A stretch of DNA of 59,043 nucleotides from an uncultured Alphaproteobacteria bacterium (GCA_902603095.1 CACKTS010000005.1:1-59043), one strand, 5' to 3'. Positions 27,500-36,505 are shown, numbered from the stretch's first letter. Made by a program: numbers and translations. The notes: generated by a model from the sequence alone, not told the origin.

Positions 27500-29218
27500 A
27501 TGATTAAAATGATGAAAGTGAAGTATTCACGATATTTAATTATATTTTTTCTTTTAATGTGCATTATTGCTTCAATTTTTAATAACAAAATGCACTTAAG
27601 TTCAAAATCAAGTTATCACCAAGTAATTAGTGAAGCAGTTACAATTGCTATTTCCAATTTAAAGTATGATCTCCCTGGATATATTGGATACACAGAAATG
27701 AGAGATAAAATTAATAACTATGGAACGATAGATAATAATATTTTGCAAGAAATTATTTTATTACAAAATCAAAATTTCGACAAGTCAGAAAAAATGCTAA
27801 TGGGAAATGCAAATATTGGATATAGTGATTTTATTAAATTAGCATTTTTGTTATTTGATTATAATGTAAGTAGTTTAGTTTATCTTTATCTCATAATTTT
27901 TATAATCTCAATTTTAATATACACATTAGAATTTAAGAATAATCCAACAGCAATTTCAATTTTAATATTTTTTCTAGTATCATACTATTTTATTTTGCTT
28001 GCAATAATAAAAAACTCTCAATTAGGTATTATATATAATCCAAGAGTAATGTCACTTTTGGGAGTGGTGCCTTTTTTACATCTTATTATATTTGCAATAT
28101 TTAAAGGAAATCAAATTAAAACTTATTCTATAATTTTTATTATTTTACAAAGTATAATTTTGGCATGGGTGTATAATATAAGATTTACAATTTTATGGAT
28201 GTATATTTTTTTTGCAGTCTTATTATTATTTCAATTATTAACAACATATAAATCTAGAACAAATTACATTGGAGTTAAAAATAAATTACTTATTAATTTA
28301 AATAAAATATATCCATTATTGATAGCATTTATAATATTTTCTATATTTTCAATTAATTATAATAGTGCCAAAAATATTGAATACAACAATAGCTTAGGCA
28401 AGCATGTATTTTGGCATTCAATTTTAAGTGGTATTCTTGCTTATGATGATACAATATTTTTGAATAATACTGGTATTAAAAGAGAAAAAAATCACGATAA
28501 TATTAATTTTTGCAACATAGATAAATATGCACATGTCAAAGAAACTATATTTATAAGGAAAACTATTTGTAAATCCCTGAATGCAAAATTTTTGTCTACT
28601 TTTATTAACTTTTTGTATCGAGAATCAAGTGATCAGGATGTCTATAGTGCAACAGTTTTTAGTTTATACAAAAACAATCAAGATATATATCAACTTTATA
28701 ATTTTCCAAAAAATGCACCTATCAATATCGCTAAGAATTTTGAAATATTTCAATTTAATGAAGGTTTAAAAAATAAAATTATTTTGAAAGATTCTGATAA
28801 TTATAGGAATATGAATATGAGTGTAGATTTTAATTGGACAAAACACGAAGAACTTAGCAAACAAATTCTAATTGAAAATATTAAAAGATATCCCTTTAAA
28901 ATAATAAAAATTCTTATTTTAAAACCTGTATATTTTATTCCTGAATTATTTAAATATTTTACAGGAAACTTTTTTTCATTTTTAATTATAATATTTGTAT
29001 ATTATTGGTTTTTAAAGAAAGAAGGGTCATCAACTTTTGATAAGAGGTATTTGTTCATGATGCTAGCATTGCTTCCCTTCACTCTTATGGCACCTATAAT
29101 TACTTATTTTGATATAGTGACCATGCCAGATGCTGTGTTATTTTTTTTAATTTTTTTATTTTTTTTATTATATGGATTCTTATCAAAATTAAGTTTTAAA
29201 GAAAATAATTTATTATAG
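27500..29218 (+). CDS. multi-pass membrane protein, function unknown
   Basis: 572 residues with about nine to ten hydrophobic helices, a large soluble loop at roughly residues 270-470, and three closely spaced helices at the C-terminus. The topology resembles membrane glycosyltransferases (GT-C type) or polymerase/flippase-like proteins of surface glycan loci, but I see no diagnostic motif. It starts 14 bases after the carbamoyltransferase and is the last plus-strand gene of the island, so it probably belongs to the same operon. Extreme AT content is like its neighbours. Confidence 0.6.
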   Translation: MIKMMKVKYSRYLIIFFLLMCIIASIFNNKMHLSSKSSYHQVISEAVTIAISNLKYDLPGYIGYTEMRDKINNYGTIDNNILQEIILLQNQNFDKSEKMLMGNANIGYSDFIKLAFLLFDYNVSSLVYLYLIIFIISILIYTLEFKNNPTAISILIFFLVSYYFILLAIIKNSQLGIIYNPRVMSLLGVVPFLHLIIFAIFKGNQIKTYSIIFIILQSIILAWVYNIRFTILWMYIFFAVLLLFQLLTTYKSRTNYIGVKNKLLINLNKIYPLLIAFIIFSIFSINYNSAKNIEYNNSLGKHVFWHSILSGILAYDDTIFLNNTGIKREKNHDNINFCNIDKYAHVKETIFIRKTICKSLNAKFLSTFINFLYRESSDQDVYSATVFSLYKNNQDIYQLYNFPKNAPINIAKNFEIFQFNEGLKNKIILKDSDNYRNMNMSVDFNWTKHEELSKQILIENIKRYPFKIIKILILKPVYFIPELFKYFTGNFFSFLIIIFVYYWFLKKEGSSTFDKRYLFMMLALLPFTLMAPIITYFDIVTMPDAVLFFLIFLFFLLYGFLSKLSFKENNLL

Positions 29219-29360
29219 CTAAATTTCTTTGATCATATTTATTAAATCTTTATTAGTAATAAAGCTAAATTATTAGGAAATAAAAATAGTAAATTTTTCT
29301 CTCTTAAGATAAAAAATGTAAACCTTGCTGACATAAAAAATATTTTTTTAATAATAACAA

Positions 29361-30839
29361 TTAATCATTCTTCAAAAAAACTTCTGTGTATATTTGTTCA
29401 CTTAGCAACTGATAGCCTTTTTCATTATAATGATTTGGAAGTTTATTAGCGAAAAATTCCTGTGGATTGTTTGTTTTTGCTAAATAGGCATTAAAATCTA
29501 AAATCTTAATGTTATTTGATTCTACAATATCTAACACTTCTCTTTTATTATCTAAATAATTTTTTTTATATTTTGAATATTCCCACCAACTTGGCAAATA
29601 AACAAAATAGAATTCCCCTCCCCATGATTCAACAATTTTATCTGCATAAAGAATGATTTGACTAAATTGTTCATTTAACCCCGGTATACAAGCAAAATCC
29701 AAACAAGCCTTATTTTCTAAATCAATTAATCCTAACAATTCTCTTATTCTTATAAGTTTTAAATCTTGATTATAAATAATATTATTTTTAAAACTTAATA
29801 ATTTTTTGAAATCCTTTAAAATTAAAGACATATCAAATTTAGGTATTTTATTGTTCAATTCAAAATATTGAAATTTTTCCTTATTTTTATTTAAAAACTT
29901 TTCTTCTTCAACAGCAATAAAATCATTAAGATAATTATCAATTTCTTCTTGTCTGAAAATTAAATTTTGAGAAAATAATTTATCATCCTTAATAGATTCT
30001 TTTTTATCTATATTAATCAAATAGTTTTCTAAAAATTTTCCATATAATTCTTTGTTCAAATCCTCTAAGTCCCCTCGGAAAAAAAACCAAAAAACATTAC
30101 TAGGTTTAAACTTTTTTCCATATTCTATAATTGTTGCTAGTTCAGTTAATGGTCCATTGCCAGCATAACCAAAATTCAAAGTATTAAGTTTGAAATTTCT
30201 TAATTTTGAAGCTAAATCCTGTCCTTCTTTAACACAGTTACCTAGAATAAATGAATCACCAATCAAAACTATGTCTATAGACTTATCTTCATAAGCTATA
30301 TTTGGATTATTAAATCCATATTTATCTGAATGATAAGTAGACCAAAATCCACTCTCATTGCAATTTACTGTAAATGTATTTGAAATACCACTTAATGGGT
30401 AAAAAGTACGTCCATTTTTAGCCTGTTGAATTTCATACTCGATCGATTTTAAATTATTGATACTTGGCACTGCTTGAATTCCCTTAGATTTAAAATCCTG
30501 AATAACTTGAAATTTACTTCTCGGATCTTTAAATAAAGCTAATTTATGTGCTTTATTAAGATAGGGATTTTGAGCTAAAGTCATATTTTTAAGATAAAAC
30601 TCAAAAAATAATGATGTAAAAACTAGGGCGATGGTAGTTATAATGATTGAAAGTTGCCATTGATAAGTAAAGAAAATGAAAACTGATAAATAAAAAATAA
30701 ATGTTAATGATAAAATAACAATTATTTTAAATGAATAAAAAAAACTATGATTGTCAATTTTAAATAATAAATAGCTAATTAATACAATTAATAAAGAGAT
30801 TAATATTATTGATAAGCAAGTTTTACAGAAACTTTTCAT
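29361..30839 (-). CDS. membrane-anchored SGNH/GDSL-like hydrolase family protein (paralogue)
   Basis: 492 residues with two to three N-terminal membrane helices and a soluble SGNH-like domain: VLIGDSFILG with GDS at 194-196, FGYAGNGPLTELATIIEYGKK, and a C-terminal NHYNEKGYQLL histidine block. The layout and many short motifs match the protein at 23536-25074. It is on the opposite strand and converges with the island operon, closing the island just before the second tRNA-Gln. One copy may add and the other remove the same modification, or the two may act on different acceptors; this is inference. Confidence 0.68.
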   Translation of the reverse strand: MKSFCKTCLSIILISLLIVLISYLLFKIDNHSFFYSFKIIVILSLTFIFYLSVFIFFTYQWQLSIIITTIALVFTSLFFEFYLKNMTLAQNPYLNKAHKLALFKDPRSKFQVIQDFKSKGIQAVPSINNLKSIEYEIQQAKNGRTFYPLSGISNTFTVNCNESGFWSTYHSDKYGFNNPNIAYEDKSIDIVLIGDSFILGNCVKEGQDLASKLRNFKLNTLNFGYAGNGPLTELATIIEYGKKFKPSNVFWFFFRGDLEDLNKELYGKFLENYLINIDKKESIKDDKLFSQNLIFRQEEIDNYLNDFIAVEEEKFLNKNKEKFQYFELNNKIPKFDMSLILKDFKKLLSFKNNIIYNQDLKLIRIRELLGLIDLENKACLDFACIPGLNEQFSQIILYADKIVESWGGEFYFVYLPSWWEYSKYKKNYLDNKREVLDIVESNNIKILDFNAYLAKTNNPQEFFANKLPNHYNEKGYQLLSEQIYTEVFLKND

Positions 30840-31008
30840 GAAATTTTAAATAGCTTATTATATATTATAAATTTTTGTTATTATAATAATTATAATTCAA
30901 TTCGTTGTAATTTTTAACTCCCGATACCACTTAATCCGTGCTAATATATCATAAGGAAATAGAATATATTTATGTTTATTATTGGTTAAAAATTAATAAA
31001 ACCAAAAA

Positions 31009-31088
31009 TCTTTTGGGGCGTCGCCAAGCGGTAAGGCACCGGTTTTTGGAGTCGGCATTCGCAGGTTCGAATCCTGCCGCCCCAGCCA
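31009..31088 (+). repeat. 80-bp direct repeat containing tRNA-Gln, right copy
   Basis: Identical to 23369-23448. It closes the island; only four bases separate its end from the stop codon of the convergent SH3-like gene at 31093. Confidence 0.95.
31014..31088 (+). tRNA. tRNA-Gln (TTG), copy 2
   Basis: Same 75-base cloverleaf as at 23374-23448, including the encoded CCA. No difference in any position, so the copies are recent or kept identical by gene conversion. Confidence 0.97.
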
Positions 31089-31092
31089 TTAA

Positions 31093-31665
31093 TTATATTA
31101 AATTTATAAAATTTAATAATTTCCAGTATTGATTAATTAATGGTTGTATAAAACTTTTATTATATATTTCTTTATTATAAACTCCCCAAATATCATTTTT
31201 TAAAATCCAACCTTTAAGATCTTTAGTAAAAACATAGCACCAATCTAAAAGACATTTTTTTAATTTTAAAATATTATTTTGTTGAACTATACCAATTAAC
31301 TTACCATCAGGTCTATTGTAAATTTTTTTATCAATATAATCAGTTCTTTTGGTTAATACATATCTATCACCTTTAATTAAGCTTTTATGTAACCAACCTA
31401 TATTATTCTCATAATCTTTTACTTTTCTCCAAACATCAAATTCCTCAACTACTTCAATTGGTAAATTTTTTTTTATATATTTTATTTCAATAGGATAGTT
31501 AATGCTTGGTCCAATTCGCAAATTTGCTTCATTGGATTTCAAAGATACAAATCTTGGAATATCTAAACCAGTAACAGTTCCAGTTTTTGCATTTAATGTA
31601 AAACTATATAAATATGAAAAAATCAAAATGAATGAATATAGTAAAAACTTCACAAATGATTTCAT
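31093..31665 (-). CDS. exported SH3-like domain protein
   Basis: 190 residues with a signal peptide (MKSFVKFLLYSFILIFSYLY) and two bacterial SH3-type repeats: EANLRIGPSINYPIEIKYI followed by EEFDVWRKVKDYENNIGWLH, then NRPDGKLIGIVQQNNILKL with a DWCYVFTKDLKGWILK ending. This is the common alphaproteobacterial periplasmic SH3-domain protein, thought to bind cell-wall peptides. It converges on the second tRNA-Gln. Confidence 0.82.
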   Translation of the reverse strand: MKSFVKFLLYSFILIFSYLYSFTLNAKTGTVTGLDIPRFVSLKSNEANLRIGPSINYPIEIKYIKKNLPIEVVEEFDVWRKVKDYENNIGWLHKSLIKGDRYVLTKRTDYIDKKIYNRPDGKLIGIVQQNNILKLKKCLLDWCYVFTKDLKGWILKNDIWGVYNKEIYNKSFIQPLINQYWKLLNFINLI

Positions 31666-31825
31666 ATCATTTGCAAGAAAGATTGTTGAGAGCTTATTTT
31701 ATAATAAGTCTGCTTAAATGTATGTTTTAACTACTAAATATTAATTAATTATCTTTTTTTCTTTATTAAGTTATTTATTTACACTGATTTATTTATATCT
31801 ATATAGTTGTTAAATATAATATGAC

Positions 31826-31902
<77 letters not shown>

Positions 31903-31921
31903 ATGTTAATAAATATTTTTT

Positions 31922-32749
31922 ATGACTTTACATTCTGCTGAAAAAAGATGGTCAACATTACAAAAAATAATATTTCGTTTTTTTTTTAATAACTTTGTCA
32001 ATTATATATTTATATTTTTTTTAAAAAAATTTTCTTTAATTATAGACTTCATAATTTATAAAAATTTTGTTTCTACTTTATATTATAAACGTCAGGTTAT
32101 GACAGGGCCTTTTAAAGGAATGAAATATTCTGAAGCAAAGGCGGCTGGAGATTTAATCCCTCAATTATTAGGAACATATGAATCAGAGCTTATACCTTTT
32201 ATAAATTCAATAAGAAATAACAGCTATGAAAAAATTTTTAATATTGGTGCTGGAGATGGATATTACTCCATAGGATTTAGTTTTATGTATCCAAAAACTA
32301 AAGTTTTTGGCTATGAAATAAATAAAGAAGTATATGAGTTTTTAATTGAAAATGTTAAGTTTAATAAAAAAAATAATCAAATTTTTTGTTTTAATTCTGA
32401 AGCTAACGAAGATATTAAAAAAATAAATTCTAAGGAGAGAGTTTTAGTTTTTAGTGATTGTGAAGGTGCTGAGTTTCAAATATTTAGTAAGGATGTGCTG
32501 AAAAATTTAGCAAATTCAGATTTGATTATTGAAATTCATTCAAAAGATTTTAGCAAAACTTCAATTGAAAAACATTTAAGAGAAACTCATGAAGTTCAAA
32601 GAATTGGTTATGGTGATTCCAGAATGATTGATATTAAAAGTTTAACTTCTAATGAATTAAAACTAAAAGATTTTGCAAAAATTGGTAGAGAAAATAGATC
32701 AAAGTATCATTATTTTTTATGTGCAAAATCAAAAAACTTCATTAATTAA
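31922..32749 (+). CDS. SAM-dependent methyltransferase-like protein
   Basis: 275 residues. After a hydrophobic N-terminal region the Rossmann motif I is IFNIGAGDGYYSIGF (about 106-120), with VFGYEINKEVYEF as the acidic motif II and VLVFSDCEGAEFQIF as motif IV, the FkbM-like layout. The substrate is unknown. The hydrophobic N-terminal 50 residues may be a membrane association or a late start; an internal ATG (MTGPFKGMKYS) is a possible alternative. It stands alone after tRNA-fMet. Confidence 0.65.
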   Translation: MTLHSAEKRWSTLQKIIFRFFFNNFVNYIFIFFLKKFSLIIDFIIYKNFVSTLYYKRQVMTGPFKGMKYSEAKAAGDLIPQLLGTYESELIPFINSIRNNSYEKIFNIGAGDGYYSIGFSFMYPKTKVFGYEINKEVYEFLIENVKFNKKNNQIFCFNSEANEDIKKINSKERVLVFSDCEGAEFQIFSKDVLKNLANSDLIIEIHSKDFSKTSIEKHLRETHEVQRIGYGDSRMIDIKSLTSNELKLKDFAKIGRENRSKYHYFLCAKSKNFIN

Positions 32750-32794
32750 ATATACAAAATTAAAGTTCAATCGGACATTTTTTGCAAAACCTGA

Positions 32795-32876
32795 TGTGGC
32801 ACCGAATAGGAGGATATTAATGAATAATAAAGTGATTAAAAAAAGAACTATTCTCTTAACAAGTGCCACACGTTAA
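32795..32876 (+). other. 18-codon ORF with perfect Shine-Dalgarno inside an inverted repeat
   Basis: An AGGAGG at 32808-32813 sits six bases before the ATG at 32820 and is followed by 18 codons (MNNKVIKKRTILLTSATR) and a TAA ending at 32876. The ORF is framed by an 8-bp inverted repeat, TGTGGCAC at 32795-32802 and GTGCCACA at 32863-32870. It could be a leader peptide, a small protein, or the end-to-end span of a short inverted-repeat element. No gene follows within 200 bases, which argues against simple attenuation. Confidence 0.35.
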
Positions 32877-33058
32877 TTTATATTTATTAAATTAGGCAGG
32901 TTCGTGATGAAATTAAGGTAATATTATGAGCATTATTTTGATTATATAATTAGGATACCACTCAAAACTAAAAAAGCACTTATCCATTTTTTATAGCTTG
33001 TTATTATAGTTATTTCTTAAAAAATTATAATCTGCTGTTAATAAGTAAATTTAACTCA
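32877..33058. other. non-coding stretch between the 18-codon ORF and fccA
   Basis: Together with the small ORF this makes a 346-base gap without a conventional gene. I see no tRNA, no strong hairpin and no coding frame here; only the fccA promoter candidate at its right end. Confidence 0.4.
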
Positions 33059-33087
33059 TTGACAAATCAAATCTGAATTGTTTTAAA
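33059..33087 (+). promoter_or_regulatory. candidate sigma-70 promoter of fccA
   Basis: TTGACA at 33059-33064 is a perfect -35 box, followed after 17 bases by TTTAAA at 33082-33087 (four of six matches to the -10 consensus). Transcription would begin about 33094, almost at the fccA ATG (33096). No Shine-Dalgarno precedes that ATG, so a leaderless mRNA is possible. Confidence 0.4.
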
Positions 33088-33095
33088 TTATAAAT

Positions 33096-33434
33096 ATGAA
33101 AATATTATTATTTGTGATCTTTTTTCTAACATCTTTTTCAAAATTTGCATTTTCAGATGAACATTCAGATGAGCAACAAATTATTGCAATGGGTGATATA
33201 GAATATGGAGAATATTTAGGTGCTGAATGTGCAGCATGTCATCTTCAGACAGGAGTAAGTGAAGGTATCCCTGTAATTAACGGTATAGATGCAGAGGTGT
33301 TTGTTGCTTTAATGCTCGCTTACAGATCAAAATTGATGGAAAATCCTGTTATGCAAATGATTGCTGGGAGACTTGATGATGAACAAATTGGATCATTAGC
33401 TCTTTATTTTAGTAAATTAGATCCCCCAAAATGA
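33096..33434 (+). CDS. fccA: c-type cytochrome subunit of flavocytochrome c sulfide dehydrogenase
   Basis: 112 residues with a signal peptide (MKILLFVIFFLTSFSKFAFS) and one heme-binding site, Cys45-Ala-Ala-Cys48-His49 (GAECAACHL). Methionines in KLMENPVMQMIAGRL are candidates for the sixth ligand. The GIPVINGIDAEVFVALMLAY stretch is typical of the small cytochrome (FccA/SoxE type) paired with the FccB/SoxF flavoprotein, encoded 70 bases downstream. It accepts electrons from sulfide oxidation in the periplasm. It is not SoxX-like. Confidence 0.85.
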   Translation: MKILLFVIFFLTSFSKFAFSDEHSDEQQIIAMGDIEYGEYLGAECAACHLQTGVSEGIPVINGIDAEVFVALMLAYRSKLMENPVMQMIAGRLDDEQIGSLALYFSKLDPPK

Positions 33435-33504
33435 TGATATTTTCATTTACTTAAGGCTAAAAGCTGATAACATCCTATCAGTTTATTTATTTCGGGAGGA
33501 CATA

Positions 33505-34770
33505 ATGTCAAAAATTTCAAGACGTGCTTTTACAGGTATTGCTGCAGCCTCAGCTGCAACACTTGCATTTCCATCTATTTCACTTGGTGCTGTACCAAAA
33601 GTTGTTGTTATTGGAGGAGGAGCAGGTGGTGCAACCGCAGCAAGATATATTGCTAAAGACTCTGGTGGTGCAGTTCATGTAACACTAGTTGAAGCTTCAA
33701 AGCGTTATTATACATGCTTTTTTTCTAATATTTATTTAGGTGGATTTCGAAACTATGGTTCAATAGGGCATAATTACTACGGTCTAGCTGTAAACCAAGG
33801 TGTTAATGTTGTTCATGAGTGGGCTGTTTCTGTTAATGCAGCTACTAAAAGGGTCAAGTTAGGTTCTGGAAACACAATTTCATATGATAAACTTGTTGTT
33901 TCACCGGGAATTGATCTTAAATATGATTCTATAAGTGGTTACTCTGCTGCGGTCCAAGATCAAATGCCTCATGCATGGAAGTCTGGTACTCAGGTACAGT
34001 TATTGAGAAATCAGGTTATGAATATGAAAGAAGGCGGAACTTTTGTTATGGTTCCTCCGCCTAATCCATATAGATGTCCTCCTGGACCATATGAAAGAGT
34101 GTCTATGATTGCTCATCAATTTACACAATCTAATCCTACAGCAAAAATTGTTATTTTAGATCCTAAACCTAAATTTTCTAAACAAGGTTTATTTGAGGCA
34201 GGATGGCAAAAACATTATCCAGGAATGATAGAGTGGATTAGTTCAGAGGATCACGGTGGTCTTAAAAATGTAAATGCTTCTACAATGGAGTTTGAAACAG
34301 ATTTAGATACATTTAAAGCTGACGCTGCATGTGTTGTTCCAGCACAAAAAGCTGGTGCAATTGCAATGGCAGCAGGTGTTAACAATGGTGACTGGTGTCC
34401 TATTGTTCCTGCATCTATGCAATCTCAAGCAGATGAAAATATTTATGTTTTAGGTGATGCATCTGTTGCTAAATCAATGCCTAAGTCAGGTTTTTCAGCC
34501 AACAGTCAAGCCAAAGTAGCAGCTAATCATATCAGAGGTGCTTTGACAGGAAGTAAAGTATTTGATGCTCGTTATTCAAATACCTGCTGGTCACTAATTG
34601 CACCCGATGATGATGTTAAAGTTGGTGCGAGTTATGTTGCTGGTGCAGAAGCTATTGATGTTGAAAGTAAATTTATTTCACAAGCTGATGACAGTAGTGA
34701 AACAAGAGCAGCTAACTATCAAGAATCTATAGATTGGTATAATGGTATAACTGCTGATATGTTTTCTTAA
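33505..34770 (+). CDS. fccB: flavoprotein subunit of flavocytochrome c sulfide dehydrogenase
   Basis: 421 residues with a twin-arginine signal (SRRAFTGIAAASAATLAF) and an FAD-binding VVVIGGGAGGATAARYI at about 33-49. Cys71 (YYTCFFSN) matches the cysteine that links FAD covalently, and later cysteines in RCPPGPYER and AACVVPA are candidates for the redox pair. C-terminal YVLGDASVAKSMPKSG is the second FAD contact. It oxidises sulfide to sulfur compounds in the periplasm. A strong Shine-Dalgarno (GGGAGGA) precedes the ATG, unlike fccA. Confidence 0.92.
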   Translation: MSKISRRAFTGIAAASAATLAFPSISLGAVPKVVVIGGGAGGATAARYIAKDSGGAVHVTLVEASKRYYTCFFSNIYLGGFRNYGSIGHNYYGLAVNQGVNVVHEWAVSVNAATKRVKLGSGNTISYDKLVVSPGIDLKYDSISGYSAAVQDQMPHAWKSGTQVQLLRNQVMNMKEGGTFVMVPPPNPYRCPPGPYERVSMIAHQFTQSNPTAKIVILDPKPKFSKQGLFEAGWQKHYPGMIEWISSEDHGGLKNVNASTMEFETDLDTFKADAACVVPAQKAGAIAMAAGVNNGDWCPIVPASMQSQADENIYVLGDASVAKSMPKSGFSANSQAKVAANHIRGALTGSKVFDARYSNTCWSLIAPDDDVKVGASYVAGAEAIDVESKFISQADDSSETRAANYQESIDWYNGITADMFS

Positions 34771-34795
34771 AACTTTTTAATTAATAGAAACAGAT

Positions 34796-34821
34796 AAAGG
34801 CGGCTAATAGCCGCCTTTTTT
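34796..34821. terminator. bidirectional intrinsic terminator between fccB and soxB
   Basis: A 9-bp stem, AAAGGCGGC (34796-34804) with GCCGCCTTT (34810-34818), around a TAATA loop, followed by Ts on the plus strand and preceded by As. It lies between the convergent fccB and soxB genes and can end both; the soxB stop codon overlaps its last bases. Confidence 0.9.
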
Positions 34822-36505
34822 AAATTCCCTTAATTTTTACAGGATTGTTATGTTTTGGTTTGATAATTTTTTCACCAGAAACATAATCTTCTAATAGTTT
34901 ATAAATAGGAGGTCCTTCAACTTCGGGATTTATTGATCCCCAACCTCCGATAGTATATTTTTTTTGCGATTCAAGTTTTTCACCATTAGATAATTTTAAA
35001 TCACTTATTCTATTTCCCATTGTGTTTTTAGGTTGGCAAGTATATGTCATTCCTCCAACTCTAACCATATCGCCACCTTGCTGGAAAAAAGGGTCAGGAT
35101 TAAAAATATTATCACATACGTCTTCTAAAAGATTTTTTATCGTTTCACCTTTCATCTCAGTTCTATATACTTCTGGATAATTCATTGAAGTTTGAGAATA
35201 AATATCATCAATAGTTATCTTTTGACCTGGTAATAAAGTTGTTCCCCATCTAAAACCTGGGCTTAATGAAATTTCTGTATCCCTTTCTTGAATAATTGCA
35301 TCACAAATTACACTATCCCAAGGTCCACCAAAATTACCTCTTCTGTAAAGCAATGTTTCAGCTTGCCCTACTACACGATTACATTCTTCTTCATATGGTT
35401 CTCTAATTTTATTAATCACACTTGTCATCTCTGGATCAGGTTGAATTACATCTGAAAAAATAGGTATTAAATTTGAAGAGAAATCAACAACTTTGCCATT
35501 GTCTATTTTTAGGTCAATCCTGCCTAAATATTTGCCATGAGATCCCGATGAAAGAAGCAAAGTATTTTTAATCTTAATTGCTCTTGGAATTGCATCATGA
35601 GTATGTCCAGTTAATATAACATCAACATTATCTAAAATAGACGCTAATTTCTGATCTACATCGAACCCATTATGGGATAATAAAACCACTACTTCAGCGC
35701 CATTATTTTTTGCTTTATTTATATTTTTTTGAATGATTTCTGGTCTTATTCCAAAAGACCAACCCTCAACTAAGTAACTTGGATTAGCAATAGGGGTATA
35801 TGGGAAGTGTTGTCCAATAACTGCAACATTAACACCTCCTTTTTCAAAATAAGAAGTGCTTTCAAAGACAGGTTCATCCCATTCTGTATCAAAAACATTT
35901 CCACCCAGAAAGGGAAAATCTATTTTATCAATCAGTTCACTAAGTCGTTCTTGGCCAAGTGTAAACTCCCAATGCCCTACCATAGCATCTGGTTTTAAGA
36001 GATTCATTGCTTCTAACATATCTTCCCCTTGAGTTTTTAAAGAAGTGTATGAACCTTGCCATGTGTCACCGCCATCTAATAAAAGTACTTTGTTCTCTCC
36101 TCTTTCTGCCCTGATTTTTTTAATCAAGCTGGCTGTTCTATCTAATCCCCCCAGCTTACCGTACTCTCTGGCTAATGGAACGTAGTCTAACATAGTATGT
36201 GCGTATGCGAGTGGTGTATTAGGTTCAATGCCAAAATAATCTAAAAAAACTTTTCCAACAAGATGAGGAGGAATGCCTTCGTATTTTCCAATTCCAAAAT
36301 TTTCTGATGGAGGCCTAAAAAAAACAGGTTTAAGTTGACCATGTATATCAGTTATATGCAATAAAGTTATTTGACCTTTTGAGTCAAATTTTAAAAGATC
36401 ATTTTCGGAAATTTCTTGTTTAGCGGCAACAGCGTTCCAACTTTTGCCACCAATCAACATTGCTGTAATTGCAGCAAATTGAAGAAATTCTCGCCTCGAT
36501 TGCAT
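34820..36505 (-). CDS. soxB: thiosulfohydrolase SoxB
   Basis: 561 residues with a twin-arginine signal (QSRREFLQFAAITAMLIGG). The 5'-nucleotidase-like metallophosphoesterase domain binds two manganese ions: LLHITDIHGQL (Asp53, His55), LDGGDTWQGS, GHWEFTLG, VLLSHNG and ILTGHTHDAIP are all present. The C-terminal domain covers roughly residues 370-561. SoxB hydrolyses the terminal sulfone from thiosulfate carried on the SoxY cysteine. It is the last gene of the minus-strand sox run, 30 bases after soxD. Confidence 0.95.
   Translation of the reverse strand: MQSRREFLQFAAITAMLIGGKSWNAVAAKQEISENDLLKFDSKGQITLLHITDIHGQLKPVFFRPPSENFGIGKYEGIPPHLVGKVFLDYFGIEPNTPLAYAHTMLDYVPLAREYGKLGGLDRTASLIKKIRAERGENKVLLLDGGDTWQGSYTSLKTQGEDMLEAMNLLKPDAMVGHWEFTLGQERLSELIDKIDFPFLGGNVFDTEWDEPVFESTSYFEKGGVNVAVIGQHFPYTPIANPSYLVEGWSFGIRPEIIQKNINKAKNNGAEVVVLLSHNGFDVDQKLASILDNVDVILTGHTHDAIPRAIKIKNTLLLSSGSHGKYLGRIDLKIDNGKVVDFSSNLIPIFSDVIQPDPEMTSVINKIREPYEEECNRVVGQAETLLYRRGNFGGPWDSVICDAIIQERDTEISLSPGFRWGTTLLPGQKITIDDIYSQTSMNYPEVYRTEMKGETIKNLLEDVCDNIFNPDPFFQQGGDMVRVGGMTYTCQPKNTMGNRISDLKLSNGEKLESQKKYTIGGWGSINPEVEGPPIYKLLEDYVSGEKIIKPKHNNPVKIKGI

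Noticed and set aside
29248-29264. CTTTATT-AGT-AATAAAG hairpin as terminator between the island membrane protein and the second SGNH gene
   Set aside because: The stem is all but A/T and no T-run follows on either strand; too weak to call.
32896-32904. GCAGGTTCG, a match to the tRNA-Gln T-arm, as a further attachment site
   Set aside because: Only nine bases match and the flanks do not extend towards a tRNA end; likely chance.
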